Numbered from the stretch's first letter, positions 8,223 through 17,217 are shown. The stretch: DNA of 46,787 bases from Hydrogenophilus thiooxidans (GCF_019049855.1 NZ_JAHLSY010000017.1:1-46787), one strand, 5' to 3'. Translations and numbers: made by a program. Notes: a model not told the origin generated them from the sequence alone.

Positions 8223-9215
8223 ATGAAAGTTCTGGTGGTGGAGGATACGGCAACGACCGCAGCGGTGCTGGTCCGTCATCTCGAAGCGCTTGGCTTTGAC
8301 GCGATCGTCGCCAAAAATGGGGAAGAGGGCGTTGCCGCGTTCGTCCGCGAGCGTCCCGATATCGTGCTCTTGGATATCCTTTTGCCGGGAATCGACGGGA
8401 TCGAGGTGGCGCGCCGCATTCGCGCGCAGGAACGCGACGGGGAGTGGACGCCGGTGATCTATCTCTCGGCAAAACATGACGACGCGGCGATCGAAGCGGG
8501 GCTCTCTGCAGGCGGCGACGACTACCTGACGAAACCGATCTCCCCGGTCGTGCTCACCGCAAAATTGCGGGCGATGCAGCGCTTGGCGCAAGCGCAGAAG
8601 AGCTTACTGCTTTTGACGCAGCGGCTCGATGAGGCAAATCGCCGATTACAAGAGATGGTCCATGTCGATGGGCTCACCGGGGTGGCGAACCGGCGCGCGT
8701 TCGACGCGCGGCTTTCTGAGGAGTGGCGGCGCTGCGCGCGGCTCGAAAAACCGCTGACTTTGTTGCTGTTTGACGTCGATTACTTCAAGCGGTACAACGA
8801 TTCACGTGGCCATTTGGCCGGCGACGATGCGTTGAAACGGGTCGCGCAGGCGCTTTCTGGGGCATTGCAGCGTCCGGGGGATCTTTTGGCGCGGTATGGG
8901 GGCGAAGAGTTCGCTGCGGTGTTACCTGAAGTCGACGACGAAGGGGGGAAGATCGTTGCCGAGCGGATGCGGGCTGCAGTGGCAGCACTCCGTATCCCGC
9001 ACCCCGATTCCCCGATCGGCCAGACGATCTCGGTGTCGATCGGCGGCGCAAGCGCGTTACCCGGGAAAACCGTCGGCGTCGATTCGCCTGCGGTGCTGCT
9101 CGACCTTGCCGATCGCGCCCTTTACCGCGCGAAAGCGGCAGGGCGCAACCGCGCCGTGGTATTGCCCGCCGCGGTCCTGCGCGGTGAATCAGAAGCGGTC
9201 ACGCCAGGCGCGTAG
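8223..9215 (+). CDS. Response regulator with diguanylate cyclase output (PleD-like)
   Basis: A 330-residue protein joining a receiver domain to a GGDEF domain. The receiver (1-120) has the acidic residues at Glu7/Asp8, the phospho-acceptor Asp51 (VLLDILLPG) and Lys104 (YLTKP). A helical linker (~121-147) leads into GGDEF (VDGLTGVANRRAF). The active site is GGEEF at 226-230, and an I-site RPGD lies at 217-220. Phosphorylation probably drives dimerisation and c-di-GMP synthesis. No kinase gene is adjacent. Its start follows a GGGGGAGGAG purine run 24 bp after slyD. Its last nine codons overlap the 3' end of gloB by 27 bp on the opposite strand. Confidence 0.94.
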   Translation: MKVLVVEDTATTAAVLVRHLEALGFDAIVAKNGEEGVAAFVRERPDIVLLDILLPGIDGIEVARRIRAQERDGEWTPVIYLSAKHDDAAIEAGLSAGGDDYLTKPISPVVLTAKLRAMQRLAQAQKSLLLLTQRLDEANRRLQEMVHVDGLTGVANRRAFDARLSEEWRRCARLEKPLTLLLFDVDYFKRYNDSRGHLAGDDALKRVAQALSGALQRPGDLLARYGGEEFAAVLPEVDDEGGKIVAERMRAAVAALRIPHPDSPIGQTISVSIGGASALPGKTVGVDSPAVLLDLADRALYRAKAAGRNRAVVLPAAVLRGESEAVTPGA

Positions 9216-9965
9216 CAGGCGAAAGCGCTCGATGGGGGTCTGCGGGGTTGTGCCAAAATGTTCCGCTAAGCGGTTGCCTATTGTCGGGCTATCGACCCGG
9301 AAAAAAGGATTGACCGCTTTTTCTCGTTCGATCGTCGACGGCAGCGTCGGCGCGTTTGCGGCGCGCCGCGATTCGCACCATGCGCGATAATCGCGAATCG
9401 CATTGTTGTCGGGTTCGACCCATTCGGCAAAGGCCAAATTTTTCAAGGTATATTCGTGGGCGCAGCAGACTTCGGTGGCATCCGGCAGGACTTTGAGGCG
9501 TTCGAGCGACGCGAAAAGCTGCTCGGCGCTCCCTTCGAAGAGGCGGCCACAGCCCGCGGAAAAGAGGGTGTCGCCGCAAAAAAGCCACCCATTGCCATAA
9601 TAGGCGATGTGCCCGCGGGTGTGCCCAGGCACCGCGATCACGTTGAGTGTGATGGGCACATCGCCTGGGGATTCGATTACTTCGCCGCCTTGCAGCGGCA
9701 TGTCGCAGCGCGGTAAGGGCTCGTTTGCGGGGCCGAAGATCGTCGCTCCTGTCTCTTCGGCCAATTCGACCACGCCGCCGGTGTGGTCGGCGTGGTGGTG
9801 GGTGATCAGGATCGCCTTGAGCGTAACGTTTTGTTCCGCCAACCAACGGCGCACCGGTTGCGCGTCCCCCGGGTCGACCGCGAGTGCGCATCCACCGTCA
9901 TGTACAATCCAGACGTAATTGTCGGCAAATGCCGGGATGGGAACCCGTTGCAGTTCGTGTGTCAT
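9189..9965 (-). CDS. gloB: Hydroxyacylglutathione hydrolase (glyoxalase II)
   Basis: Hydrolyses S-lactoylglutathione to lactate and glutathione in methylglyoxal detoxification. The 258-residue metallo-beta-lactamase-fold product has the family N-terminus (RVPIPAFADNYVWIV), the metal motif THHHADH at 55-61, and later metal ligands in PGHTRGH, FCGDTLFSAGCGRLFEG and CCAHEYT. The C-terminal glutathione-binding helical domain contains the NPFFRVDSP segment. GAGGAG precedes the ATG, but that sequence lies inside the coding region of the divergent methyltransferase. The two start codons overlap. The same gene order (gloB, yafS, rnhA, dnaQ) occurs in E. coli. Confidence 0.95.
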   Translation of the reverse strand: MTHELQRVPIPAFADNYVWIVHDGGCALAVDPGDAQPVRRWLAEQNVTLKAILITHHHADHTGGVVELAEETGATIFGPANEPLPRCDMPLQGGEVIESPGDVPITLNVIAVPGHTRGHIAYYGNGWLFCGDTLFSAGCGRLFEGSAEQLFASLERLKVLPDATEVCCAHEYTLKNLAFAEWVEPDNNAIRDYRAWCESRRAANAPTLPSTIEREKAVNPFFRVDSPTIGNRLAEHFGTTPQTPIERFRLLRAWRDRF

Positions 9966-10677
9966 GGATGAATCTCCTCAAGCGCAATTGGCGCAGTGGT
10001 TTGCGTCGCCCTCTGGCGTACGGGTCTGTGAGTGGCTGAAGGCCCAATTCCCCCTGTTTTTGACCGACGCCGTAGGATTTTACGCGATTCAGCTGGGGAC
10101 GTTGCCGTTTGATGCGCTGGCGATGTGCCGTGTGCGTTGGGGGTGGTCTGTGGCGCCAGAGGGTGCGGCTGTGCGTGCCGAGTTTGAGCAACTGCCGTTT
10201 GCGAGCAGTTCGCTCGACTGTGTGCTGGCGCCATTCGTCTGGTCGGTTGCGCACGATCCGTTCGCGGTATTGCGCGAGATCGATCGCGTGTTGGTTCCCG
10301 AGGGGCGGCTCTATTGGGTGGCGTTCAATCCCTGGTCTCCGTGGCGCTTGAGTGGGTGGTTGCCGCGGTTGCCGACGGTTTCGGTGCCCCGCTTGCGTGA
10401 CCACCTTCGGGTGCTGGGGTTCGAGACGCGATTGGGTCGCTTTGGCGTCTATTGCCCACGGGCGCAGCGCGCGCGTTGGGTGCAGCACTGGGAATGGGCC
10501 GGGGACCGCTGGTTTCCCGCGCTCGGTTCGGTCTATCTTCTCGAGGCGATCAAGCGGGTAGCCGGCGTGCGTCTGATCGAGCCCCTCTGGCGGCAAAAGC
10601 TACACTTGCGCGCAACGCGCCTTGCGGCTCAACGCCCCGTTTCGACCCTCAATCAGACGGAAGCCCGTGATGGATGA
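9964..10677 (+). CDS. SAM-dependent methyltransferase-like protein (YafS position)
   Basis: A 237-residue class I methyltransferase-like protein located as yafS is in E. coli, between gloB and rnhA. Motifs resembling the Methyltransf_11 family are visible: LPFASSSLDCVLAPFVWSVAHDP and REIDRVLVPEGRLYWVAFNP. The usual glycine-rich SAM loop (GxGxG) near the N-terminus is missing, so catalysis is uncertain and the substrate is unknown. The ATG at 9964 overlaps the gloB start on the other strand through CATG. In-frame ATGs at 9919 and 9937 would lie inside gloB and are less likely. No strong ribosome binding site is visible. The 3' end overlaps rnhA by 8 bp. Confidence 0.75.
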   Translation: MDESPQAQLAQWFASPSGVRVCEWLKAQFPLFLTDAVGFYAIQLGTLPFDALAMCRVRWGWSVAPEGAAVRAEFEQLPFASSSLDCVLAPFVWSVAHDPFAVLREIDRVLVPEGRLYWVAFNPWSPWRLSGWLPRLPTVSVPRLRDHLRVLGFETRLGRFGVYCPRAQRARWVQHWEWAGDRWFPALGSVYLLEAIKRVAGVRLIEPLWRQKLHLRATRLAAQRPVSTLNQTEARDG

Positions 10678-11131
10678 TTCGGTGATCATTTACACCGATG
10701 GCGCCTGCTCCGGCAACCCGGGGCCGGGCGGGTGGGGGGCTGTGTTGCGCTGGCGTGGGCGCGAGCGGCAACTCTCAGGGAGCGAAGCGCACACCACCAA
10801 CAACCGCATGGAGCTGCAGGCGGTGATCGCTGCGCTCGAAGCGCTGAAGCGCCCCGTTCCAGTGACGATCTATACGGATAGCCAGTACGTGCAGAAAGGG
10901 GTCACCGAGTGGTTACCACGCTGGAAAGCGCGGCAGTGGCGGACGGCGTCGGGTCATGCGGTGGCCAATCGCGATCTTTGGGAGCGGCTCGATGATTTGG
11001 CCACGCAACTTCCGATTACCTGGTGCTGGGTAAAAGGGCACGACGGCGTTGCGGGAAACGAGTTGGCCGATCGGTTGGCGCGCCAGGCGATCGAGGCTAT
11101 GCGAAAAGGCAAAACGGACGAAAGAAGGTAA
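10670..11131 (+). CDS. rnhA: Ribonuclease HI
   Basis: Cleaves the RNA strand of RNA-DNA hybrids during replication and R-loop removal. The 153-residue product is of family length. The catalytic acidic residues are visible: Asp in IYTDGACSGNPGPGGW, Glu in NNRMELQAV, Asp in IYTDSQYV, and the final Asp in GNELADRLA. The basic protrusion (WLPRWKARQWRTASG) is present as in E. coli. ATG at 10670 is preferred, with GGAAG upstream; a GTG directly before it is possible. The gene overlaps the methyltransferase and is followed after 4 bp by dnaQ. Confidence 0.96.
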   Translation: MDDSVIIYTDGACSGNPGPGGWGAVLRWRGRERQLSGSEAHTTNNRMELQAVIAALEALKRPVPVTIYTDSQYVQKGVTEWLPRWKARQWRTASGHAVANRDLWERLDDLATQLPITWCWVKGHDGVAGNELADRLARQAIEAMRKGKTDERR

Positions 11132-11135
11132 GGCT

Positions 11136-11867
11136 ATGCAGCGCATCGTGACGTTGGACACGGAAACGACCGGGCTCGATTGGAAGCGCGGGGATCGGGT
11201 GATCGAGATCGGCGCGGTCGAGATCGTGGGTCGCCAGCTCACGGGCCGCCATTTTCATAAATATATCAATCCGGAGCGGGAGATCGACGCCGGTGCGATT
11301 GCGGTCCATGGGATTACCGCCGAGTTCCTCGCGGACAAACCGAAGTTTGCGGACGTTGCGCCAGCTCTGCTCGATTTTTTGCGCGATGCGGTGGTGGTGA
11401 TTCACAACGCATCGTTCGATTTGGGTTTTCTCAACGCCGAACTGCGGCGGGTGGGGTTGGAGATGACGGTCGAAGCGGTTGCAGCCGAGATCGTCGATAC
11501 CCTCAAGCTGGCGAAAACGAACGACCCAACGAAGCGTGCGTCGCTCGACGCGTTGTGCGAACGCTACGGAATCGACAATCAGCACCGGACGTTACACGGC
11601 GCGCTTTTGGATGCGGAGCTCTTGGCCGAAGTCTATCTGGCGATGACCCGCGGCCAAGAGTCGCTTCTGATCGAGGCGATCGGCGACGCGCACGGGGCGT
11701 CCCACGCCGCGACGCAGTGGCAACGACCTGCCACTCTGGTCCTTGCCAAGGTGACCGTTACCCCCGACGAATTGGCGGCGCATGAAGTGATCCTCGATGA
11801 GATCGACAAGGCGAGCAACGGTCGAACCGTGTGGCGTGCTCAACCGACGCCAGTGCCTGCTTCCTAA
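11136..11867 (+). CDS. dnaQ: DNA polymerase III epsilon subunit (3'-5' proofreading exonuclease)
   Basis: The proofreading subunit of the replicative polymerase. The 243-residue product has the DEDDh exonuclease motifs: VTLDTETTGLD at the N-terminus (Exo I), VIHNASFDLGFLN (Exo II), and HGALLDAELLAEVYL (Exo III, with its His). A proline- and hydrophobic-containing tail (~185-243) should bind the polymerase alpha subunit; I do not see a clear QxLxLF-type clamp motif. The ATG at 11136 follows AGAAGG. The stop lies 2 bp from the mutS stop on the other strand, and a hairpin spans both ends. Confidence 0.95.
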   Translation: MQRIVTLDTETTGLDWKRGDRVIEIGAVEIVGRQLTGRHFHKYINPEREIDAGAIAVHGITAEFLADKPKFADVAPALLDFLRDAVVVIHNASFDLGFLNAELRRVGLEMTVEAVAAEIVDTLKLAKTNDPTKRASLDALCERYGIDNQHRTLHGALLDAELLAEVYLAMTRGQESLLIEAIGDAHGASHAATQWQRPATLVLAKVTVTPDELAAHEVILDEIDKASNGRTVWRAQPTPVPAS

Positions 11868-11880
11868 CGTCAGGAAGCGG
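11857..11880. terminator. Symmetrical hairpin across the dnaQ and mutS stop codons
   Basis: GCTTCCT (11859-11865) pairs with AGGAAGC (11872-11878) around a 6-base loop, extended by one G-U and one C-G pair. The hairpin includes both stop codons, so both proteins end in Pro-Ala-Ser. There is no T-tract on either side, so it is a structure that could slow polymerase or protect 3' ends rather than a textbook intrinsic terminator. Confidence 0.5.
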
Positions 11881-14521
11881 GCTGTCGGGTGTGGGAAAGG
11901 AGTTCGTGCAGACGCTCGAGTAGCTCCACGACTTCGGCGAGCGGAAGCGTTTTCGGGTCTTTTTCAGCCAACGGTATGAGCCACTCCGGCCATTGCAGGA
12001 CCTGCTGCGGGGCGGGGGTGTGATGGGGTTCGTCTGCGGTCGCGTCGCTGGCGTCGAAGAGCGAAAGCTGTCCCGGTGGTGCCTGGTGGCGTTGCCGCTC
12101 GAGCGTCGTGAGTACGCGCCGTGCTGTGGCAAGCGCCTCACGGGGGAGGCCCGCGAGTGCCGCTACGTGCAGTCCGTAGCTTTGGCTGGCGGGACCTTCG
12201 CGCACTTCGTGCAAAAACACGATGCGCCCGCGATATTCGGCGGCAGCCACATGGACGTTGGCGCACGCCGAGAGGGTTTCGGCCAACTCCGTCAGTTCGA
12301 AGTAGTGGGTGGAAAAGAGCGTGAGGGAACGGTTCTTTTCATGCAGGTGCCAAGCGATTGCGTGCGCGAGCGCCATGCCGTCGAACGTTGAGGTGCCGCG
12401 CCCCACCTCGTCCATCAAAACCAAACTGTGGGGTCCGGCATGGCGCAAGATGTACGCTGCTTCACTCATTTCGACCATGAAGGTGGAGCGCCCGGAAGCG
12501 AGGTCGTCCGAGGCGCCGATGCGGGTGTAGATCGCGTCGATGGGGCCAATCGTCGCCGCTTTCGCCGGGACGAAACTGCCGACGTGCGCAAGGAGCGTTG
12601 CGAGCGCTACGGCACGCATATAGGTCGATTTTCCCCCCATATTGGGGCCGGTGATGAGGAGCAAACGTCGCGTCGCGCTGTCGAGCACGAGGTCGTTGGG
12701 GATGAAACGCTCGACTTGCCGTTCCACCACCGGGTGGCGTAGGGCTTGAAACGAGAGCGTGGGTGTGTCGACGAAGGTCGGCGGATGCCAATCGAAGGTT
12801 TCCGCAGCATGGGCAAGCGAAAGCAACGCGTCGAGCTCAGCGAGTGCCGCAGCGGCTTTTTGCAGGGCAGGGACGAACGGTTTGAGCCAGTCGATCAGCG
12901 CTGCGTAGAGCAACCGTTCGCGTGCGAGCGCCTGCTCTTGGGCGGCGAGTGCGCGCTCTTCGAACGCTTTCAACTCAGGGGTGATGAAGCGTTCGGCGTT
13001 CTTGAGCGTCTGCCGTCGCCGGTACGATGCCGGGACTTTGTCGAGGTGGCTTTTGCTCACCTCGATGTAGTAGCCATGGACTTGGTTGAATTCCACTTTC
13101 AGGTTGGGAATACCGGTGCGTTCCCGTTCCTGGGCTTCCAACGCCAGCAGAAAGGCTCCACTGTCGGCACGCAACGCGCGCAGTTCGTCGAGTTCTGCGT
13201 CGTACCCCGGTGCAAAGATGCCGCCATCGCGCGCAAGGAGCGGCGGGTCGGCAACGAGCGCGGCATTCAGTTTCGCAACGAGTTCGTTGGGTAGTGGCAG
13301 TGCTTCGAGCGTGCGCGCCCAGATCGGGTCGGCCTCAGCAGTGGGGAGAAGCGCAACGAGGTGCGCGACTGGCTCAGCTGCGTCCCGCACCGCGGCGAGT
13401 TCTTTCGGCCGAACCGATCCCAGCGCGATACGGGTGGCTATCCGCTCCAGGTCGGCAATCCGGCGCAGGCATTCGTTCGCCCTTTGCCGCAGTGGTGCGT
13501 CGTTACGCCAAAACGCGATCAGTGTCTGTCGCCGTAAGATCTCAGAGCGGTTTCGTAGTGGGTGGTGCAGCGCGTGCCGCAGCCAACGGCTCCCCATCGC
13601 GGTTTGGGTAAAATCCAACGTCGACAGCAGGGTGGGGGACGCTTCCCCCCGCAACGTTTCGGTCAATTCCAAATTGCGGCGCGTGGTGGGGTCGAGCGCG
13701 AGGTACTGCTCCGTGGTTTCCCGCGCCAAGGTCGTGATGTGCAGCAACGCTGTTTTCTGGGTTTCCGCGACAAAAGCGAGCGCCACCCCCGCCGCGGTGA
13801 TCGCAAGCGGCGTTTCTTCGGGTGAGAAACCGAACGCAGCAAGGTCGGCTACGCCAAAATGTTCCGTCAAAGTAGCGAACGCGCGCGTGACGTGGAATCG
13901 CCACGGGGGAAGGGGGCGAACGGCAGTCGCCGGGGTGAAGGGCAGTGTGCAATCGTCGGGGAACAACAATTCGGCGGGTTGCAGGCGTTCGAGGTGTGAT
14001 TCCAGGGTCGCTTCCAAACATTCGAACGCGGCGAACCGACCGGAAGAGAGGGTGAGCACGGCGATCCCCCAACGGGATCGGTTGCGTCCTTTTCCTGGCG
14101 CGAGCGCGACGACCGGGGCGTCGCGCCGTTCGTCGAGCAAACCGGCCTCGGTTAAGGTTCCTGCAGTGACGATCCGAGTGACCGCACGGGTCATCGGCCC
14201 TTTGCCGTTTGGGTCGCCGAACTGTTCGGCGATTGCGACGACGTAGCCGGCGCGAACCAGCCGCGCCAGGTAGTTTTCGAGCGCATGGTAGGGGATGCCG
14301 GCCATCGGGATCGGTTCCCCAGCCGACTGGCCTCGCGTCGTCAACGTGAGATCGAGCACCCGTGCTGCAGTTGCGGCGTCCTCGTAGAAAAGCTCGTAGA
14401 AGTCCCCCATGCGAAAGAGGAGTAGCGCTTGCGGATGCTGTGCCTTGAGTTCGAGGTACTGCCGCATCATCGGCGTATGCGCCGCCAACGGGGCGTCAGG
14501 ACGCTTTGGCGCGGTGTTCAT
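11870..14521 (-). CDS. mutS: DNA mismatch repair protein MutS
   Basis: Recognises mismatches and starts methyl-directed-type repair. The ~883-residue product has the mismatch-reading N-terminus ([34 protein letters not shown], including the Phe-x-Glu motif in MGDFYELF), connector and lever domains, and a C-terminal ABC ATPase. The Walker A motif GPNMGGKST is at about 624-632, Walker B is in [12 protein letters not shown], and the STHYFEL switch follows. The start at 14521 gives family-like N-terminus length; an upstream ATG at 14596 would add 25 unusual residues. The chosen start is preceded by a hairpin plus T6 that hides the best Shine-Dalgarno-like GGGGA. It converges on dnaQ. Confidence 0.96.
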   Translation of the reverse strand: MNTAPKRPDAPLAAHTPMMRQYLELKAQHPQALLLFRMGDFYELFYEDAATAARVLDLTLTTRGQSAGEPIPMAGIPYHALENYLARLVRAGYVVAIAEQFGDPNGKGPMTRAVTRIVTAGTLTEAGLLDERRDAPVVALAPGKGRNRSRWGIAVLTLSSGRFAAFECLEATLESHLERLQPAELLFPDDCTLPFTPATAVRPLPPWRFHVTRAFATLTEHFGVADLAAFGFSPEETPLAITAAGVALAFVAETQKTALLHITTLARETTEQYLALDPTTRRNLELTETLRGEASPTLLSTLDFTQTAMGSRWLRHALHHPLRNRSEILRRQTLIAFWRNDAPLRQRANECLRRIADLERIATRIALGSVRPKELAAVRDAAEPVAHLVALLPTAEADPIWARTLEALPLPNELVAKLNAALVADPPLLARDGGIFAPGYDAELDELRALRADSGAFLLALEAQERERTGIPNLKVEFNQVHGYYIEVSKSHLDKVPASYRRRQTLKNAERFITPELKAFEERALAAQEQALARERLLYAALIDWLKPFVPALQKAAAALAELDALLSLAHAAETFDWHPPTFVDTPTLSFQALRHPVVERQVERFIPNDLVLDSATRRLLLITGPNMGGKSTYMRAVALATLLAHVGSFVPAKAATIGPIDAIYTRIGASDDLASGRSTFMVEMSEAAYILRHAGPHSLVLMDEVGRGTSTFDGMALAHAIAWHLHEKNRSLTLFSTHYFELTELAETLSACANVHVAAAEYRGRIVFLHEVREGPASQSYGLHVAALAGLPREALATARRVLTTLERQRHQAPPGQLSLFDASDATADEPHHTPAPQQVLQWPEWLIPLAEKDPKTLPLAEVVELLERLHELLSHTRQPAS

Positions 14522-14526
14522 GGGTG

Positions 14527-14545
14527 AAAAAATCCCCAGTGGGGA
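14527..14545 (-). promoter_or_regulatory. Hairpin followed by T6 in the mutS leader
   Basis: On the minus strand TCCCC-ACT-GGGGA is followed directly by six T and then, after CACCC, the mutS ATG. It looks like a small intrinsic terminator or attenuator. Its 3' arm (GGGGA) is also the only purine-rich sequence near the start. The five-pair stem is short, so strength is uncertain. If translation begins at 14596 instead, the element is inside coding sequence. Confidence 0.4.
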
Positions 14546-14704
14546 ACTCGGGTGCTTATCTGGCGCCCACCACGCGAACGAGCAGCCTGATTCCATGCGA
14601 TTTTTTCTAAGTTATTGATTTTTATAGATTTCATAATGTGGTCAAAAGTGATGCGATCTGTTCGTTGCCGCTTGCTTTCGCCTTTTGTTCGCGTTTTCGG
14701 CAAA

Positions 14705-14739
14705 TGTTCCACAAAATTATCCACAGTTTTTGTGGACAG
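14705..14739. promoter_or_regulatory. Cluster of DnaA-box-like sites
   Basis: TTATCCACA (14717-14725) is a perfect match to the DnaA box. TGTTCCACA lies 12 bp before it in the same orientation (14705-14713). CTGTCCACA is on the opposite strand (14739-14731). All three share TCCACA. An AT-rich tract (about 14606-14640) lies on the mutS side of the cluster. The cluster sits in the 229-bp gap between suhB and mutS. DnaA binding is inferred from the sequence only. Confidence 0.5.
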
Positions 14740-14750
14740 CGAAATCCGCC

Positions 14751-15554
14751 TCAAGCGCGGTGGGTAAGTTGCTTTTGGATCTCCGCAATGAGCGCGGCGA
14801 AGACCTTGGGGTTGCCGGCAACGACCGCCCCGGTTTCCAAAAAATGTTCGGTGCCTTGCCAATCGGTCACGAAACCTCCGGCCTCTTGAACGATCAGCGC
14901 GCCTGCCGCGATATCCCAAGGGCTGAGCCCGGATTCGAAGAAACCGTCGTAACGGCCGCACGCCACGTAGCAAAGATCGAGCGACGCCGCTCCGGGGCGG
15001 CGCAGCCCTGCGGTTTTCCGCATCAATGCCTTGAGGATCGCCAAATAGGTGTCGAGATCCTGTCCTTGGCGAAACGGGAAACCGGTGCCGATCAGCGCGT
15101 CACTCAAGCGGTCAAGCCGGCTGACCCGGATGCGCCGTTCGTTCAGGTAGGCGCCGCTGCCGCGCGAGGCGCAGAAGAGTTCGTTGCGGCTCGGGTCGAA
15201 GACGACCGCATGTTCGAGCACCCCGTGGCGACGCACCGCGATCGAGATCGCGAACTGCGGCAAGCCGTGGATGAAATTGGTGGTTCCATCGAGCGGATCG
15301 ATGATCCATTCGCTGCCTTCCGATTCCACTCCGGAAGTGCCAGACTCTTCGGCCAAGATGCGGTCGTCCGGGAAAACTTCGCGGATCGTTTCGATGATCG
15401 CGGTCTCGGCCGCACGATCGATCTCGGTGACGAAGTCGTTGTGGGCTTTGCGTTCGATGGTCAGCCGCTCCAGTTGCAAAGCGGCGCGGTTGATGATTTG
15501 CGCCGCACGACGCGCGGCTTTGATCGCGATGTTGAGCGTCGGGTGAACGATCAT
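14751..15554 (-). CDS. suhB: Inositol monophosphatase family protein SuhB
   Basis: A 267-residue Mg-dependent phosphatase of the inositol monophosphatase family; in E. coli SuhB also acts with Nus factors in rRNA antitermination. The metal motifs are EIDRAAE near residue 63, EESGTSG, WIIDPLDGTTNFIHG (the hallmark DPIDGT-type motif), and SPWDIAAGALIVQEAGG. Family length is normal. It is divergent from trmJ across a 68-bp gap, the same arrangement as suhB/trmJ in E. coli. The gap to mutS downstream holds the DnaA-box-like cluster. Confidence 0.94.
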   Translation of the reverse strand: MIVHPTLNIAIKAARRAAQIINRAALQLERLTIERKAHNDFVTEIDRAAETAIIETIREVFPDDRILAEESGTSGVESEGSEWIIDPLDGTTNFIHGLPQFAISIAVRRHGVLEHAVVFDPSRNELFCASRGSGAYLNERRIRVSRLDRLSDALIGTGFPFRQGQDLDTYLAILKALMRKTAGLRRPGAASLDLCYVACGRYDGFFESGLSPWDIAAGALIVQEAGGFVTDWQGTEHFLETGAVVAGNPKVFAALIAEIQKQLTHRA

Positions 15555-15622
15555 GAGTGTGGCGTCCTTCTCGAAAAGCGTGAGACAATCACGGTACAGA
15601 AAACCAAAGGGGATTTTAGCAG

Positions 15623-16387
15623 GTGCGCGATCGCGTCGATTTCGTTCTGGTTCGCCCCCAGCATCCCGGGAATATCGGTGCCGCGGCGCGTGCGCTCAAA
15701 ACGATGGGTTTTTCCCGATTGGTTTTGGTGGCGCCGGTTGCGGATCCGTGCGATCCCACTGCGATCGCGCGGGCAAGTGGCGCTGCCGATCTCTTGGCTC
15801 AGGCGCGGGTAGTGGAGACGTTGGATGCAGCGCTTGCCGATACGGTCTTTGCGGCAGCATTCACGGCGCGTTCGCGCGAATACGTGGTCGATTTTCGGAC
15901 ACCAGAGACGCTCTCCCAAGAGGTGCGCGCCCTCTTGGAGGACAACCCCGCGGCGCGCGTCGCACTGGTGTTCGGCAACGAAGCCCACGGGCTACGCAAC
16001 GACGAAGTCTGGCGGTGTTCCGTACCGGTGGCGATACCGGCCAATCCTCAATACGCCTCGCTCAATCTCGCTGCGGCGGTGCAGATTGCCGCCTATGTGC
16101 TGGCGCAAAGGTTATCGGAAGCCAACGACGCGCGTTCGCTTCCCTATGCCGTAGTACCCGATCCCGATACGATGCCGTGCACCCTGGCCGAAATCGAGGG
16201 GGTTGTCGCCCACTTTCTGGAAGTTGCGGCCGCGGTCGATTTTTATGATCCGACAACGCCTAAGCGACTCGAAGCGCGGCTGCGACGCTGGTTGCACCGT
16301 TCGCGCCTGGAGCGAGCCGAAGCCAACATTTTGCGTGGCTTTTTGAAAGCGTGTGCGCGCCGGCTAAACGACCATCACGGGGTATAA
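15623..16387 (+). CDS. trmJ: tRNA (cytidine/uridine-2'-O)-methyltransferase TrmJ
   Basis: A SPOUT-class methyltransferase that, in the characterised family member, 2'-O-methylates position 32 of several tRNAs. The 254-residue product begins [20 protein letters not shown], a clear family signature. The knotted SAM-binding region contains [12 protein letters not shown] and [18 protein letters not shown]. The C-terminal helical extension (~170-254) is as in TrmJ. The start is GTG at 15623, following AGCAG. It leads the trmJ-cysE-iscR row. The TAA stop is inside a TATAAT (16383-16388) that may be the -10 for cysE. Confidence 0.93.
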   Translation: MRDRVDFVLVRPQHPGNIGAAARALKTMGFSRLVLVAPVADPCDPTAIARASGAADLLAQARVVETLDAALADTVFAAAFTARSREYVVDFRTPETLSQEVRALLEDNPAARVALVFGNEAHGLRNDEVWRCSVPVAIPANPQYASLNLAAAVQIAAYVLAQRLSEANDARSLPYAVVPDPDTMPCTLAEIEGVVAHFLEVAAAVDFYDPTTPKRLEARLRRWLHRSRLERAEANILRGFLKACARRLNDHHGV

Positions 16388-16388
16388 T
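16383..16388 (+). promoter_or_regulatory. Candidate -10 for cysE, overlapping the trmJ stop
   Basis: A perfect TATAAT lies 31 bp before the cysE ATG. The matching -35 region falls in the end of trmJ and is not a good match, so this is only a candidate internal promoter. Confidence 0.3.
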
Positions 16389-16418
16389 CGACCAATCCGA
16401 TCAACTATTGGGTCAGCG

Positions 16419-17207
16419 ATGGGCTGGATCGAACAGATTCGCGAAGACATCAATGCGATTTTGCAACGGGACCCCGCTGCGCGAACGCGTTGGGAGGTGC
16501 TGACCTGTTACCCCGGTTTGCATGCGGTCTGGATCCATCGCCTGGCGCACGCGCTCTGGCAACGCAACTGGCGCTGGCTGGCGCGTTTTCTTAGCCATCT
16601 TTCGCGTTGGCTCACGGGGATCGAGATCCACCCGGGCGCGAAGATCGGTCGCCGCGTCTTCATCGACCACGGGATGGGGGTGGTGATCGGCGAAACCGCT
16701 GAAGTGGGCGACGATTGCACGATCTACCAGGGTGCCACGCTCGGGGGAACGAGTCTCTACCGAGGAACGAAACGCCATCCGACGCTCGAACGCGGCGTAG
16801 TGGTTGGCGCGGGCGCAAAGGTCTTGGGGGGGTTCACCGTAGGGGAAGGTGCCAAAATCGGCTCGAACGCCGTGGTGGTCAAACCGGTACCGGCAGGAGC
16901 GACCGCGGTGGGCAATCCGGCGCGGATCATTACGCCCAACGGTCGGGAGAAGGGCTCTTGTGAACAAGAGGAGGCGCGGCGTCGCAAAGCCGAGGAGATT
17001 GGCTTTACCGCATACGGTGTCACGCGGGACCTCGACGATCCTTTGGTGAAAGCTTTGCACGCGATGCTCGATCATATGATCGAATCGGATCGCCGGTTCG
17101 AGCGGCTGCTAAACCATCTGGCCGAGGCCGGTATTCGGTTGGACGAAAAAGCGTTTGTCACCGATCGCGACTTCGATCCGCAACAAGTCAGTCGATGGAT
17201 GGGGTAG
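16419..17207 (+). CDS. cysE: Serine O-acetyltransferase
   Basis: Acetylates serine to O-acetylserine, the carbon skeleton for cysteine. The 262-residue product has an N-terminal helical domain ([19 protein letters not shown]) and a left-handed beta helix built of hexapeptides ([33 protein letters not shown] and onward, residues ~65-175). The active-site His is in DHGMGV. A C-terminal extension of ~80 residues beyond the beta helix resembles the IscR-locus form of CysE more than the E. coli enzyme, which has a short tail. Its place just before iscR matches isc clusters such as that of Azotobacter. It would supply cysteine for the desulfurases downstream. Confidence 0.93.
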   Translation: MGWIEQIREDINAILQRDPAARTRWEVLTCYPGLHAVWIHRLAHALWQRNWRWLARFLSHLSRWLTGIEIHPGAKIGRRVFIDHGMGVVIGETAEVGDDCTIYQGATLGGTSLYRGTKRHPTLERGVVVGAGAKVLGGFTVGEGAKIGSNAVVVKPVPAGATAVGNPARIITPNGREKGSCEQEEARRRKAEEIGFTAYGVTRDLDDPLVKALHAMLDHMIESDRRFERLLNHLAEAGIRLDEKAFVTDRDFDPQQVSRWMG

Positions 17208-17217
17208 GGAACAATTC

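Noticed and set aside
13086-14246. A 386-codon plus-strand frame inside mutS
   Set aside because: Ser/Arg/Ala-rich shadow of a well-supported gene.
14597-14750. Replication origin between suhB and mutS
   Set aside because: Only three DnaA-box-like sites, one perfect, and no dnaA, dnaN or gidA nearby. A small regulatory or titration site is more likely.
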